In this document: one piece after another, positions 1 to 9,544 of the stretch
Position numbering within the stretch: position 1 is the stretch's first letter
Layout: every line of letters begins with the position of its first letter
NCBI RefSeq assembly: GCF_028649395.1
Contig: NZ_JAQSUW010000016.1
Location: 406,719 to 470,718, forward strand
Direction of reading: 5' to 3'
Length of the DNA: 64,000 bases
Source: Pseudomonas sp. Gutcm_11s
Lineage (GTDB): Bacteria > Pseudomonadota > Gammaproteobacteria > Pseudomonadales > Pseudomonadaceae
Notes under the pieces: model-generated
The model's input: the letters and a program-made list of their open reading frames with translations, nothing else
Database searches by the model: none
Told to the model about the DNA's origin: nothing
Position numbers and translations under genes: made by a program

Positions 1-378
1 CGGGTCTTCGGCATCCTGCGGCAGCTGGTTCTTCACCTCGTTGGCCTTAGCCAGCAGCTCGGTGAACAGGCGGTCGGTATCCGCCCCGATGCGCGCATAG
101 ATGGAGATGGTGGAGAAGTTCTGCTGGCTCGACGACGTCATGTAGTCGATGCCCTCGGCACTGGCCAGGCTCTGCTGCAGCGGCTGGGTGATGTAGCCCT
201 GGATGGTCTCGGCATTAGCGCCGGGATAGGCTGTGCTCACCGTGATCAGGGCGTTTTCCATCTGCGGGTACTGGCGGATCACCAGTTTGCTGAAGGCCTG
301 GAAGCCCAGCAGGATGATCAGCAGGCTGACCACGGTCGCCAGGACCGGGCGCCGGATGAAGGGATCTGTGAAAGCCAT
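1..378 (-). CDS. mexW: RND efflux permease, MexW-like (partial, C-terminus outside window)
   Basis: Inner-membrane proton-driven pump of a tripartite RND multidrug efflux system. Only the first 126 residues are in the window. They start MAFTDPFIRRPVLA, the amphipathic start and first membrane segment typical of AcrB/MexF/MexI-type permeases, and continue into the first periplasmic porter subdomain (AYPGANAETIQ, then a QQSLASAEGID stretch). The start ATG at 378 has an AAGGAA ribosome site and lies 23 bases after the stop of the adaptor gene, so the two form an operon. The MexW assignment rests on gene order (RND pair beside the imelysin/DUF1111/DUF1513 genes, as I recall for P. aeruginosa mexVW) and not on a full alignment. 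No outer-membrane channel gene is visible. Confidence 0.8.
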   Translation of the reverse strand, partial: MAFTDPFIRRPVLATVVSLLIILLGFQAFSKLVIRQYPQMENALITVSTAYPGANAETIQGYITQPLQQSLASAEGIDYMTSSSQQNFSTISIYARIGADTDRLFTELLAKANEVKNQLPQDAEDP

Positions 379-401
379 AGCGGGTTCCTTGGCGTCGGGC
401 C

Positions 402-1550
402 TTATTGCTCGACGCTGGCTTGGGTGTCCTTGGTCAGCGACTGGTCATCGACGATGGTGACGTGGGAGCCGTTATCCAGCTTGAGCTGGCCGGCGGTGAC
501 CACCTGCTCGCCGGCCTTGAGGCCCTTGAGTACCAGGACCACGCCGTCGCGGCGCTCGCCGGTCTCGATGAAGCGCCGCTCGACCTGCAACTGGGCCTGG
601 CCTTTGTCGTCCTTCACTACGGCGCCTTTGTCGTCCTTCTTCTCGCCGATTACGTACACCGAGTTGCCATACAGGGTGTAGGTAATGGCGGTTTCCGGGA
701 CCAGTACCTGGAGCTTCTCGCCCGGCAGCAGCACATGGAGGTTGGCGAACATGCCCGGCAGCAGCTTGTGGTCCGGGTTCGGCAGCATGGCGCGAACCTG
801 GATGTTGCGGGTGGTCTCCTCGACCTTGGGGTTGAGCGCGTTGACTTCGCCCTCGAACACCTCGCCCGGATAGGCCGCCACGCTGATGCGCACGCGTTGG
901 CCGATGGCCAGCTGCGGGTAATCCTGTTCGGGCAGGAAGAAGTCGACATACAACTTGGACAGGTCCTGCAGGGTGGCGAACGGGTTGCCCGGGCTCAGGT
1001 AGTCGCCGGTGTCCACCTGGCGGATGCCGATGGTGCCGGCGAAGGGCGCGAGGACGCGTTTCTTGTCCAGTTCGGCCTTGAGTTGGGAAACGCTGGCCTC
1101 GGCCTTGAGCAGTTCGGCGTTGAGGCGGTCGAACTCGCTCTTGGAAATGGCCTGCTTGCCGGCGATCTTCTTGCCGCGCTCGTACTCTACGCGGGCCAGT
1201 GCACGCACGGCCTCGGCGGTGGCGAGGATGGCGCGTTCGACTTCGCTGTCCAGTTGCAGCAGCGGTTGGCCGAGGGTGACCTTCTCGCCGGACTGGAACA
1301 GCACTTCCTTGACCGTGCCCTGTACCTCGGTGGTCAGGTCGACGCCCTGGAAGGCCTTGAGCGTACCGATGGCCGGCAGGCGGCTCTGCCAGGGTTTCTC
1401 CTCGGCAACGGCGGCAGACACGCTGATGGCCGGCTGCGGGGCCGAGAACATCTGGATCTGCTGATAGATGGAGAAGCCTTTGTAGGCGGCGAGGGCGAGC
1501 ACCACGACGAGCACGACGCCCAGCATGATGAGCATGCGGCGGAGCAACAT
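402..1550 (-). CDS. mexV: RND efflux periplasmic adaptor (membrane fusion protein), MexV-like
   Basis: Periplasmic adaptor that links an RND permease to an outer-membrane channel. The 382-residue protein has an uncleaved-looking N-terminal membrane segment (residues about 5-25), then a lipoyl half-motif (LTTEVQGTVKEVLFQSGEKV), an alpha-helical hairpin rich in Ala/Glu/Lys (about 105-165), the second lipoyl half (APFAGTIGIRQVDTGDYL), a beta-barrel domain and a membrane-proximal domain. Length and domain order are normal for the HlyD/AcrA family. There is no lipobox cysteine, so it is probably membrane-anchored by the N-terminal helix. It is followed directly by the permease gene. The symbol is inferred from gene order; a MexH-type adaptor is the main alternative. 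Confidence 0.8.
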   Translation of the reverse strand: MLLRRMLIMLGVVLVVVLALAAYKGFSIYQQIQMFSAPQPAISVSAAVAEEKPWQSRLPAIGTLKAFQGVDLTTEVQGTVKEVLFQSGEKVTLGQPLLQLDSEVERAILATAEAVRALARVEYERGKKIAGKQAISKSEFDRLNAELLKAEASVSQLKAELDKKRVLAPFAGTIGIRQVDTGDYLSPGNPFATLQDLSKLYVDFFLPEQDYPQLAIGQRVRISVAAYPGEVFEGEVNALNPKVEETTRNIQVRAMLPNPDHKLLPGMFANLHVLLPGEKLQVLVPETAITYTLYGNSVYVIGEKKDDKGAVVKDDKGQAQLQVERRFIETGERRDGVVLVLKGLKAGEQVVTAGQLKLDNGSHVTIVDDQSLTKDTQASVEQ

Positions 1551-1705
1551 ATTCCGAATCCTTGGCGAGGCAGAGAGAGCCTGGAATAGGCGAAGCAGGC
1601 ACCTTAGTGCCAGTCGATAATCAAGTCAAAAGCTTGGCGTTTACAAAGCTTTGCCGCGGCATTATCGCGCAAGGAACGGAGGGAAAAACCACACAGATGG
1701 CGGCA

Positions 1706-1731
1706 GAAACGGCACCTCCCTGTGCCATTTC
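1706..1731 (-). terminator. stem-loop after the chemotaxis receptor gene
   Basis: GAAACGGCAC and GTGCCATTTC (with one G-T pair) form a 10-bp stem with a 6-base loop just after the receptor stop codon. A T-rich stretch follows on the minus strand only after about 15 bases, so it is an imperfect intrinsic terminator, separating the receptor gene from the efflux operon. Confidence 0.4.
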
Positions 1732-1739
1732 GGCGAGGA

Positions 1740-3365
1740 TCAGGCGCCGAGGCGCTGGGTGACCTGGCTCAGCTCGCCGGACAGACTCTGCAGGTTGTGG
1801 CTGGCCGCCTGGGTGCGCTCGACGTTCTCCTGGTTGGAGCTGGCGATGGCGGTGATCTCGGTGAGGTTGCGCGAGATGTCCTCGGCCACCGAGGTCTGCT
1901 CCTCGGCGGCGGTGGCGATCTGCCGGTTCATGTCGCGGATGGCCTCCACCGCGCCGGTGATGCGCTCCAGCATGGCGCCGGCCTCGGTCACCTGGGTCAC
2001 GCCTTCCTCGCTGCGGCTCTGCCCGCTTTCGATGGCACGCACGGCGTTGATGGCGCCGGACTGCACGGTGTCGATGATCTGGTGGATCTCTGCGGTGGAT
2101 TCGGCGGTGCGCTGGGCCAGAGTACGGACCTCGTCGGCCACCACGGCGAAGCCGCGGCCCTGCTCGCCGGCGCGGGCCGCCTCGATGGCAGCGTTGAGCG
2201 CCAGCAGGTTGGTCTGCTCGGCGATGCCGCGAATCACTTCGAGCACCTTGCCGATGCGGCCGCTGTCGGCCTCCAGGCGACGGATCACCTCGGCGGTGTT
2301 GGCGATCTCGCCGCGCATGCCGGTGATGGTCTGGATGGTCGACTCCATCACCCGGCCGCCCTGGCGCGCAGAGTTGTCGGCATCGTCGGCGGCGTGTGCA
2401 GCCTCGGCGGCGTGGCGCGCCACTTCCTGGGCGGTGGCGGACATCTCGTGCATGGCGGTGGCGACCTGGTCGGTACGCTCGAACTGCTCGTTGATGCCCA
2501 TGGTCATGCGCGAGGCGATCTGGTTCAGCTCGCCGCTGGCAGTGTCCAGGTTGCCGCTGCTCAGACGCAAGCTGTCGGTGGTGCTGGCGAGAAAGTCGCG
2601 CAGGGTGTTGGCGGCGCGGGCCAGCAGGCCCAGCTCGTCCTTGCGCTCCACTTCCACGCGCTGGCCGAAGCGGCCGTGGCTGAGCTGGTCGACATGGCTG
2701 ATCAGGTGGCGGATCGGGATGATCAGGTGGCGGTTGACCAGCCACAGGCTGAACAGGCCGATCACCACGCTGGCGGCCAGCATCACCAGGGTACCCAGGG
2801 TGATGGTGCGCTCGGCGCTGGCATTGATCAGCTCCGCCTGCTGCAGGCTCTGCTCGCGCAGCTGGTCGACCAGCGCGGTCATCTGCTCGCTGGCGGCGCG
2901 GTCGATGCCTTTGACTGCAGCGTCGCCGGCCTTGACGTCACCGCCGGCGGCGACGAAGGCGTCGCGGCCCTTGCGGTAGTTGGCGCCGAGGGTCTGGTGC
3001 TCGCTGCGCAGGCGATCCACCTTGGACTTCAGCGCGGCATCGTCTGCGGCCTCCTTGGACAGCTCGCCGAGGATGTCCTGCACCTTGCGTTCCTGGGCTT
3101 CGAACTGGGCCCAGTACTTGTTCAGGTTCTCGCTCTCCTGGCCGCGCAGCAGGACGTTCTTCCATTCCTGCACCTGGATCTTGAACTCGACGTTGGCGGC
3201 GTCGATCAGGCGGGCGGCCTGCAAGGGGCCCTCGAGCAGGCCGCGATAGGCCTGCATGCCGCTGGAAAGGAAGCTGAAGCAGGCCAGGGCAGTGACCAGG
3301 ATCAGGGCCAGGCTGCCGCCGAGCAGGGTGAGAATCTGCGCACGCAGGGACTTCTGTAGGGACAT
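1740..3365 (-). CDS. methyl-accepting chemotaxis protein
   Basis: Transmembrane chemoreceptor that signals through CheA/CheW. With the start at ATG 3365 (MSLQKSLRAQ) it has 541 residues: first membrane helix at about 10-32, a periplasmic four-helix-bundle-like sensor region of about 150 residues with no recognisable Cache motif, a second helix (TLVMLAASVVIGLFSLWLV), HAMP, and the cytoplasmic signalling domain with the highly conserved hairpin tip (EQGRGFAVVADEVRTLAQR). An upstream in-frame ATG at 3410 would add 15 non-hydrophobic residues and is less likely. No C-terminal CheR-binding pentapeptide is present. The ligand cannot be told from the sequence. Confidence 0.9.
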   Translation of the reverse strand: MSLQKSLRAQILTLLGGSLALILVTALACFSFLSSGMQAYRGLLEGPLQAARLIDAANVEFKIQVQEWKNVLLRGQESENLNKYWAQFEAQERKVQDILGELSKEAADDAALKSKVDRLRSEHQTLGANYRKGRDAFVAAGGDVKAGDAAVKGIDRAASEQMTALVDQLREQSLQQAELINASAERTITLGTLVMLAASVVIGLFSLWLVNRHLIIPIRHLISHVDQLSHGRFGQRVEVERKDELGLLARAANTLRDFLASTTDSLRLSSGNLDTASGELNQIASRMTMGINEQFERTDQVATAMHEMSATAQEVARHAAEAAHAADDADNSARQGGRVMESTIQTITGMRGEIANTAEVIRRLEADSGRIGKVLEVIRGIAEQTNLLALNAAIEAARAGEQGRGFAVVADEVRTLAQRTAESTAEIHQIIDTVQSGAINAVRAIESGQSRSEEGVTQVTEAGAMLERITGAVEAIRDMNRQIATAAEEQTSVAEDISRNLTEITAIASSNQENVERTQAASHNLQSLSGELSQVTQRLGA

Positions 3366-3666
3366 GGCGAAGGCGCCTCTTGAGGTGGTGAATCCTCGGA
3401 GCCCACACATGGGGCGCCGGAATGCGGATATCCCTATCTCCGGCCACAGGACCGGGGCACAGGCCTGCCGTGAGGCGAGCTCGTGTGACGTGCCGTTCAG
3501 TATAGGTCGGCCGAGACGCGATGGCCTTTAGCCGTCAGTTCGCTCCAGGCCCCGGCTGCCGTGAGGGACAGCCGGATAGCGCAGGAACTTTGGCAGTTTG
3601 CCCGCCGTAGATGACGTTTTTGTTGCAGTTGCGTTTCCGCGTCGGGTTCCCGGCGCGGAAACGGTC
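3366..3666. other. non-coding gap between receptor and DUF1513 genes
   Basis: I see no gene here. A perfect 9-bp stem (GTTTCCGCG / CGCGGAAAC, 3633-3662) lies just after the DUF1513 stop and may act as a terminator on the minus strand, although no T-run follows. The receptor promoter should lie in 3366-3500 but I found no convincing -35/-10 pair. Confidence 0.5.
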
Positions 3667-4761
3667 TCAGGCGAGGTGCAGGTGGTTGTCCCAGAAGGCG
3701 GCAGGCAGTTGCAGGGGTTGCATGGCGATCTCGCTGCCGCGGCAGTCGTAACGGCGGCAGCGACCCTGGCCGGAGGTCACCACGAAGCCATCCTTGATCG
3801 CGCCAACCCCGGCGCAGTCGGGCAGGGGCGCATCGAGGCGCACGGCGCCGCTGTCCAGGTCCCAGATGAAGAAGCGATTGCCGCGCGGCGCGGTCAGGGC
3901 CACCAAGCGCAGCTCGTCATGGATGGCGACGCTGGCGGTGTACTGGCTCATCGCTGCCCACTGCGCATCGCCGAGCGGGAAGGGCTCGAAGGCCTGGCCG
4001 GGGCGCTTGATCGCCAGCAGGTCGGAGCGCTCGTGGCTATCGCCCATGAACTGTTGGCCGGCGACGATGGTGCCGTCGGCGGCGACCGCCAGGTGGCGGA
4101 CGCTGTTCATCTGCTGCGGCAGGGTTTCCTTGGACAGCAGCGTGCCGTCGCGGCGCATCAGCACCAGGCTTGGTTCCATGGCGTCGAGGTTCATCTCGAC
4201 ACGGCTCTCGGCCTCGGTGCGGATGCCGCCGTTGGCGACGATCAGGGTTTCGCCATCGGGCATCCAGCTGACCTGGTGCGGGCCCAGGCCATGGGTCGAC
4301 AGCTCGCCCTCGCGCACCAGTCGCTCGTTGTCGAAGCGGTACACACCGAGCAGGCCGCGGCCAGGGTCGGTGGTGTCGTTCTCGGTGGCGTAGAGCCACT
4401 CGCCATCCCTATGGATCGCGGCGTGGCCATAGAAATGGCGGTCGGGCTGCGCGGTCACGGTCTGCAGCAGGCGACCGTCGCGCAGGTCGATCAGGTAGCT
4501 CTCGGTGCCGGGGCGGCGCGCCACGTAGAACGCCAGCGGCAGGCTCGGGTGCTCGATGATGTCGTGGCAGCGCTGGGCAACCCGCGTGGCGAACACCTGC
4601 TCGCCGTCCAGGCGGTAGGCCACCGCATAGTGCTGGCCGTTGTTGTCGTCACGCGCCGACAGCAGCAGCGGCGTGCCGCTGCGCCGGCTGAGACTCCAGC
4701 CACCCAGGGCGAGGGCGCCGAGCAGCGTGCTGCCGAGCGCCAGGACATGGCGGCGCAGCAT
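3667..4761 (-). CDS. DUF1513 family periplasmic protein
   Basis: Function unknown. 364 residues from the ATG at 4761 (MLRRHVLALGSTLLGALALGG), which gives an ordinary signal-peptide N-terminus one base after the imelysin stop; a start at 4773 would overlap that gene by 11 bases. The rest looks like a beta-propeller, with repeating short strands and motifs such as HAAIHRDGEWLYATEND and LGPHQVSWMPDGETLIVANGG, typical of DUF1513. It is the last gene of a DUF1111-imelysin-DUF1513 unit. In related bacteria these three genes travel together and are linked to iron, so it probably works with them in the periplasm. This is inference from context; no catalytic residue is recognised. Confidence 0.8.
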   Translation of the reverse strand: MLRRHVLALGSTLLGALALGGWSLSRRSGTPLLLSARDDNNGQHYAVAYRLDGEQVFATRVAQRCHDIIEHPSLPLAFYVARRPGTESYLIDLRDGRLLQTVTAQPDRHFYGHAAIHRDGEWLYATENDTTDPGRGLLGVYRFDNERLVREGELSTHGLGPHQVSWMPDGETLIVANGGIRTEAESRVEMNLDAMEPSLVLMRRDGTLLSKETLPQQMNSVRHLAVAADGTIVAGQQFMGDSHERSDLLAIKRPGQAFEPFPLGDAQWAAMSQYTASVAIHDELRLVALTAPRGNRFFIWDLDSGAVRLDAPLPDCAGVGAIKDGFVVTSGQGRCRRYDCRGSEIAMQPLQLPAAFWDNHLHLA

Positions 4762-4762
4762 G

Positions 4763-5827
4763 CTAGTCACCATCGTTGGCGTTGAAGCCGAGCTGGACGT
4801 TCAGCGCCTTGGCCAGCTCGCCTTCCTGCAGGCGATGCAGTCGGTTGAGACTGTCGTAGAAGTCGTTGGCCTGGGTCACGCCGTCCTTGGTGGAGAGCAG
4901 TTCGACCAGCGGCGGCTCCAGGGCCTCCAGCTTCTGGATGGCCTCGGCATAGGCGGCGTCGACGCGGGAGGCGAGATCCTTGTGCTCGCTGCCGAGCAGG
5001 TCGCGCAGGCCCTTGCCGTCCTTGCCGCGCCACAGCGACTCGGCGCTGGCCAGCACGGCGCCGACGTTGGACAGCGACGTGGCGCTGCGCCAGGCCTCGG
5101 CCTGGTACGGCTGGGGAATGCCCTTGGACTGGCGGCCCAGCGGTGCGCCGAGCTTCTTCTTCAGCGTGTCGATGGCGGTGATCTGCACGCGCAGCAGCTC
5201 GGCGATCGCCTCCTTGGACTCGGCGTAGCGGTTGTTGGGGAATTTGCTCAGCTGCTCGGCCATGCCGTCCTTGGCCGTCCAGCCGGCGAGGATGGCTTCG
5301 GCCAGGTGCTGCTGGCGTGCGCCGATGGCTTCCAGCAGCGGGCAGTAGCGCTCACGGGTGGCTGCATCGGTCTGGTCGATCTGCGGATCGAAGAGGATGT
5401 ATTCGTAGGCGGTCAGGCCCTGCACCACGACGCTGGCCTTCTCCAGGCCAGTGGCATCGATACCCGGGTTGGCCTTGATCAGTTGCTCGACCTGGCGCTG
5501 CACCAGGTTCTTCTTGTCCGGCCAGAACTGTACGCGCCAGGCCTGGTTGCCCTCGGCCAGCGGTCCGACCAGCAGCGGCTGCAGTTCGGCCCAGGCCTTC
5601 TGCGCGGCGAAGAAGTCGGCATGCGCCTGCTGCAGTTCGATCTGCCCGGCGCAGTAGGCGATGGCGCTCTTGGCCAGCGCGCGGTCGGCTTCGACCCAGC
5701 GGTTGTAGGTCGGCAGGATCACCTGTTCGGTCAGGGCGGCGGTGACCTGGGCCTGCGGGTCCTGCGGGGCGCAGGCGCCGAGGGCGAGGGCGGCGAGGCT
5801 GGTGAACAGGAGTTTGGGTCGGAACAT
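4763..5827 (-). CDS. imelysin-family (M75-like) lipoprotein with altered GxHxxE motif
   Basis: 354 residues with a lipobox (LALGAC, cysteine 19), so probably a lipoprotein on the periplasmic side. The helical imelysin/insulin-cleaving-peptidase fold is recognised from the overall pattern (TYNRWVEADRALAKSAIAYC near the N-terminus, an AWRVQFWPDKKNLVQ stretch, EELEAL-type helices at the C-terminus). The family's conserved GxHxxE reads GLTAYE at 137-142, so the histidine is threonine. This may change metal binding, or simply mark the subfamily paired with DUF1111. A GAGGAG ribosome site precedes the start. It lies 11 bases after the DUF1111 stop and is clearly co-transcribed. Confidence 0.85.
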   Translation of the reverse strand: MFRPKLLFTSLAALALGACAPQDPQAQVTAALTEQVILPTYNRWVEADRALAKSAIAYCAGQIELQQAHADFFAAQKAWAELQPLLVGPLAEGNQAWRVQFWPDKKNLVQRQVEQLIKANPGIDATGLEKASVVVQGLTAYEYILFDPQIDQTDAATRERYCPLLEAIGARQQHLAEAILAGWTAKDGMAEQLSKFPNNRYAESKEAIAELLRVQITAIDTLKKKLGAPLGRQSKGIPQPYQAEAWRSATSLSNVGAVLASAESLWRGKDGKGLRDLLGSEHKDLASRVDAAYAEAIQKLEALEPPLVELLSTKDGVTQANDFYDSLNRLHRLQEGELAKALNVQLGFNANDGD

Positions 5828-5838
5828 GCAGGGGCTCC

Positions 5839-7251
5839 TCAGAGAGAGTTCAGGAAGGCCAGCAGCGCGCCGCGCTCGCTGGCATCGAATTCGACGACGG
5901 CCTGCTTGGCGCTTTCCGCCTCACCGCCGTGCCAGAGAATGGCCTCCAGCAGGTTGCGGGCGCGACCGTCATGCAGGAACTGGGTGTGGCCGTTGACGCG
6001 CTCGGTCAGGCCGATGCCCCACAGCGGCGCGGTGCGCCACTGGCGGCCGCTGGCCTGGAATTCGCTGCGGCCATCGGCGAGGCCTTCGCCCATGTCGTGC
6101 AGCAGCATATCGGTATAGGGGCGAATGGTCTGCTTGGCCAGCTCCGGCTCGGCGGCATCGGCTGCGGTGACGAAGCTGGGTGTGTGGCATTTGGCGCAGC
6201 CGGCATCGCTGAACAGCTGCTTGCCGCGGCGTACTTCCAGATCGTCGACGCCACGACGCGCGGGCACCGCCAGGTTGCGGGTGTAGAACAGCACGTTGGC
6301 CAGGATGTTGTCGCTGACCTCGGGCTCGCCGCCATGCGGCATGGCGCGACAGTCGGTCTGCGCCGCGGTGCATTCGTCATGCGGCAGCAGGCTGGTGGTC
6401 AGGCCCATGTCGCTGGAGAAGGCATGCACGTTCTGCTGGTTGAGGTTGGGCTGGCCGGCCTTCCAGCCGAAGCGGCCGAGCACGGTCTCGCCACGGGCGT
6501 CGTCCCAGACCTGGTTGGCCATGCCGCGGATGCCGTCGCCGTCGCGATCCTCGGGGTCGGTCGCGGCGAGGATCGTCGCCTCGGGAATCGCCTCGAGCAG
6601 GCCCAGGCCGATCATCGGCGGGGCGATGCGCGCGGAGAACAGGGTGTCCGCCTGCATCTCACCGTAGCCAAGGTTGCTGATCAGCAGGCGCGGCTTGCGC
6701 AGTTCCACCTGCGTGCCGTCGGCGAGGGTGACCGACTGGCTGTCGTACTCGACCCGCACCTTGCCCTCGGGCGCCACGCCGGGGTTGCTCATGTCCTGCA
6801 ACTGGCCGCCGTACACCGGCTCGGGTATCACACCCAGGCGCTGGCGCAGCTCGGCATGCGCCGGCGAGTCGTCACCCGGCACCGACAGGCGCACCAGCAT
6901 AGAAGCCGCGCTGATGGCATTGGCTTCCGGCGGATGACCGCGGCCGTCCTTGATGTGGCAGTTCTGGCAGGCGTTGGTGTTGAACAGCGGGCCGAGGCCG
7001 TCGCGCGCGGTGGTGGTGGACGGCGCGATCACCCAGGGATTGCGGAAGAAGCTGTTGCCCACGGCGAAGTCCAGGCGCCGCGATGGCGCGAGGTTGGCGG
7101 AGGGCAGGGAGAAGGCGTTCTGGTCGCGCTGGCTTACCGTGGTGGCGCCACCGGACAACGCTTCGCCGGGTTCGGCAGGCGCCGGCGTGCGCTCGCAGGC
7201 CGAGAGGAGCAGGGCCAGCGGCAGGAGGCAGAGGCGCAGCGGGGAGGGCAT
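5839..7251 (-). CDS. DUF1111 di-haem oxidoreductase lipoprotein
   Basis: 470 residues with a lipobox (LLLSAC, cysteine 19) and two c-type haem motifs: CQNCH at 95-99 and CAKCH at 352-356. The spacing and surrounding sequence (ACQNCHIKDGRGHPP, SDAGCAKCHTPSF) match the DUF1111 'thiol oxidoreductase' branch of di-haem cytochrome c peroxidase-like proteins. Electron transfer in the periplasm is likely; the substrate is unknown. Cytochrome c maturation would be needed for activity. First gene of a three-gene unit with an imelysin and a DUF1513 protein. The terminator at 7427-7460 separates it from the upstream icmP-like gene, so it needs its own promoter in 7252-7426, where I could not fix -35/-10 boxes. 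Confidence 0.88.
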   Translation of the reverse strand: MPSPLRLCLLPLALLLSACERTPAPAEPGEALSGGATTVSQRDQNAFSLPSANLAPSRRLDFAVGNSFFRNPWVIAPSTTTARDGLGPLFNTNACQNCHIKDGRGHPPEANAISAASMLVRLSVPGDDSPAHAELRQRLGVIPEPVYGGQLQDMSNPGVAPEGKVRVEYDSQSVTLADGTQVELRKPRLLISNLGYGEMQADTLFSARIAPPMIGLGLLEAIPEATILAATDPEDRDGDGIRGMANQVWDDARGETVLGRFGWKAGQPNLNQQNVHAFSSDMGLTTSLLPHDECTAAQTDCRAMPHGGEPEVSDNILANVLFYTRNLAVPARRGVDDLEVRRGKQLFSDAGCAKCHTPSFVTAADAAEPELAKQTIRPYTDMLLHDMGEGLADGRSEFQASGRQWRTAPLWGIGLTERVNGHTQFLHDGRARNLLEAILWHGGEAESAKQAVVEFDASERGALLAFLNSL

Positions 7252-7426
7252 CGATAAAGCCTGGACAGCCGGACAAGGCGGGCAATCTTAGCAGGCTAAG
7301 GGAGTTCAAATAAGAGGAATTAGCGTTTGTGCCTGAACCATATTGTCGCGGGATAAGAATAGGCGGAGGCAATCTGGCAGCGCCTGGCGACGGCCAGAAG
7401 GGCGGCTACCAGCAAAGGCCGCGCAT

Positions 7427-7460
7427 AAAAAAACGGGAGCGCCTTGTGGGCGCTCCCGTC
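7427..7460 (-). terminator. intrinsic terminator of the icmP-like gene
   Basis: An 11-bp perfect stem (ACGGGAGCGCC / GGCGCTCCCGT) with a 5-base loop is followed on the minus strand by seven T residues, 20 bases after the stop codon at 7480. Strong rho-independent terminator. Confidence 0.92.
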
Positions 7461-7479
7461 CTGGACAGCTCTGCGGGTA

Positions 7480-8817
<1,338 letters not shown>

Positions 8818-8868
8818 GGCGGAGTCCTTTGCTTCTAGTGTTGGAAGGCGGGAAAACCGCCCAATGAT

Positions 8869-8887
8869 GCGAAAGATTTTCATTAAA
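8869..8887 (-). promoter_or_regulatory. candidate Fur box upstream of the icmP-like gene
   Basis: The 19-mer GCGAAAGATTTTCATTAAA matches the classical Fur consensus at 12 of 19 positions, with the core AAAGATTTTCATT at 10 of 13. It sits 52 bases before the start codon, where a repressor could block the promoter. Hand alignment only. Confidence 0.5.
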
Positions 8888-8973
8888 TGCAAAGGCGATT
8901 TCCGTTCGTCGCCCTTGTGGACGCGGCGCGGGCTATCGCTAGAATGCCGGCAGTTCACAAGGAGTGTCGTCCC

Positions 8974-9543
8974 ATGCTTGTCACCGTTGCCGTGATTGTC
9001 GTGCTGTTCCTCGTTGCCGCCTGGGCGGTGGTTCTCTACAACGGCCTGGTGCGCCTCAAGCACGGGGTGAGCAAGGCGTGGTCGAACATCGACGTGTTGC
9101 TCAAGCAGCGCCACGACGAGCTGCCCAAGCTGGTAGAGACCTGCAAGCAATACATGCAGCACGAGCGCACCACCCTGGAACGGGTGATCGCCGCACGCAG
9201 CGCCGTGGCCAGTGCTCGCGAGCAGCAGGACGTGGGCGCCCTGGGCAAGGCCGAGAGCAGCCTGCGCGCCGGCCTCGGCCAGCTGTTCGCCCTGGCCGAG
9301 AACTATCCCGACCTCAAGGCCAACGACAGCTTCCAGCATCTGCAGCAGCGTATCTCCGGGCTGGAGAACGCCATTGCCGACCGCCGCGAGCTGTACAACG
9401 AGGCGGTCAACCTGAACAACGTGCGCATCGAGCAGTTCCCCGATGTGATCCTGGCGCGCATGTTCGCTTTCAAGGAAGCCGAGCTGCTGCAGTTCAGCGA
9501 GGAAGAGAAGGCCGACGTCGACCTCAAGTCGCTGTTCAACTGA
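8974..9543 (+). CDS. LemA family protein
   Basis: 189 residues from ATG 8974, preceded by AAGGAG with good spacing. An N-terminal membrane helix (about 3-20, VTVAVIVVLFLVAAWAVVLY) is followed by the LemA core, YNGLVRLKHGVSKAWSNIDVLLKQRHDELPKLVE in pattern, and long helices ending in a short charged tail. LemA proteins are membrane-anchored three-helix coiled coils of uncertain function, widespread in bacteria. The GIDE-domain gene starts one base after its stop codon, so the two are translationally coupled and probably act together at the inner membrane. Confidence 0.9.
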   Translation: MLVTVAVIVVLFLVAAWAVVLYNGLVRLKHGVSKAWSNIDVLLKQRHDELPKLVETCKQYMQHERTTLERVIAARSAVASAREQQDVGALGKAESSLRAGLGQLFALAENYPDLKANDSFQHLQQRISGLENAIADRRELYNEAVNLNNVRIEQFPDVILARMFAFKEAELLQFSEEEKADVDLKSLFN

Positions 9544-9544
9544 G

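Noticed and set aside
7306..7324. Fur-like sequence before the DUF1111 gene
   Set aside because: Only about 9 of 19 consensus positions match on the better strand, which GC-poor gaps reach easily by chance.
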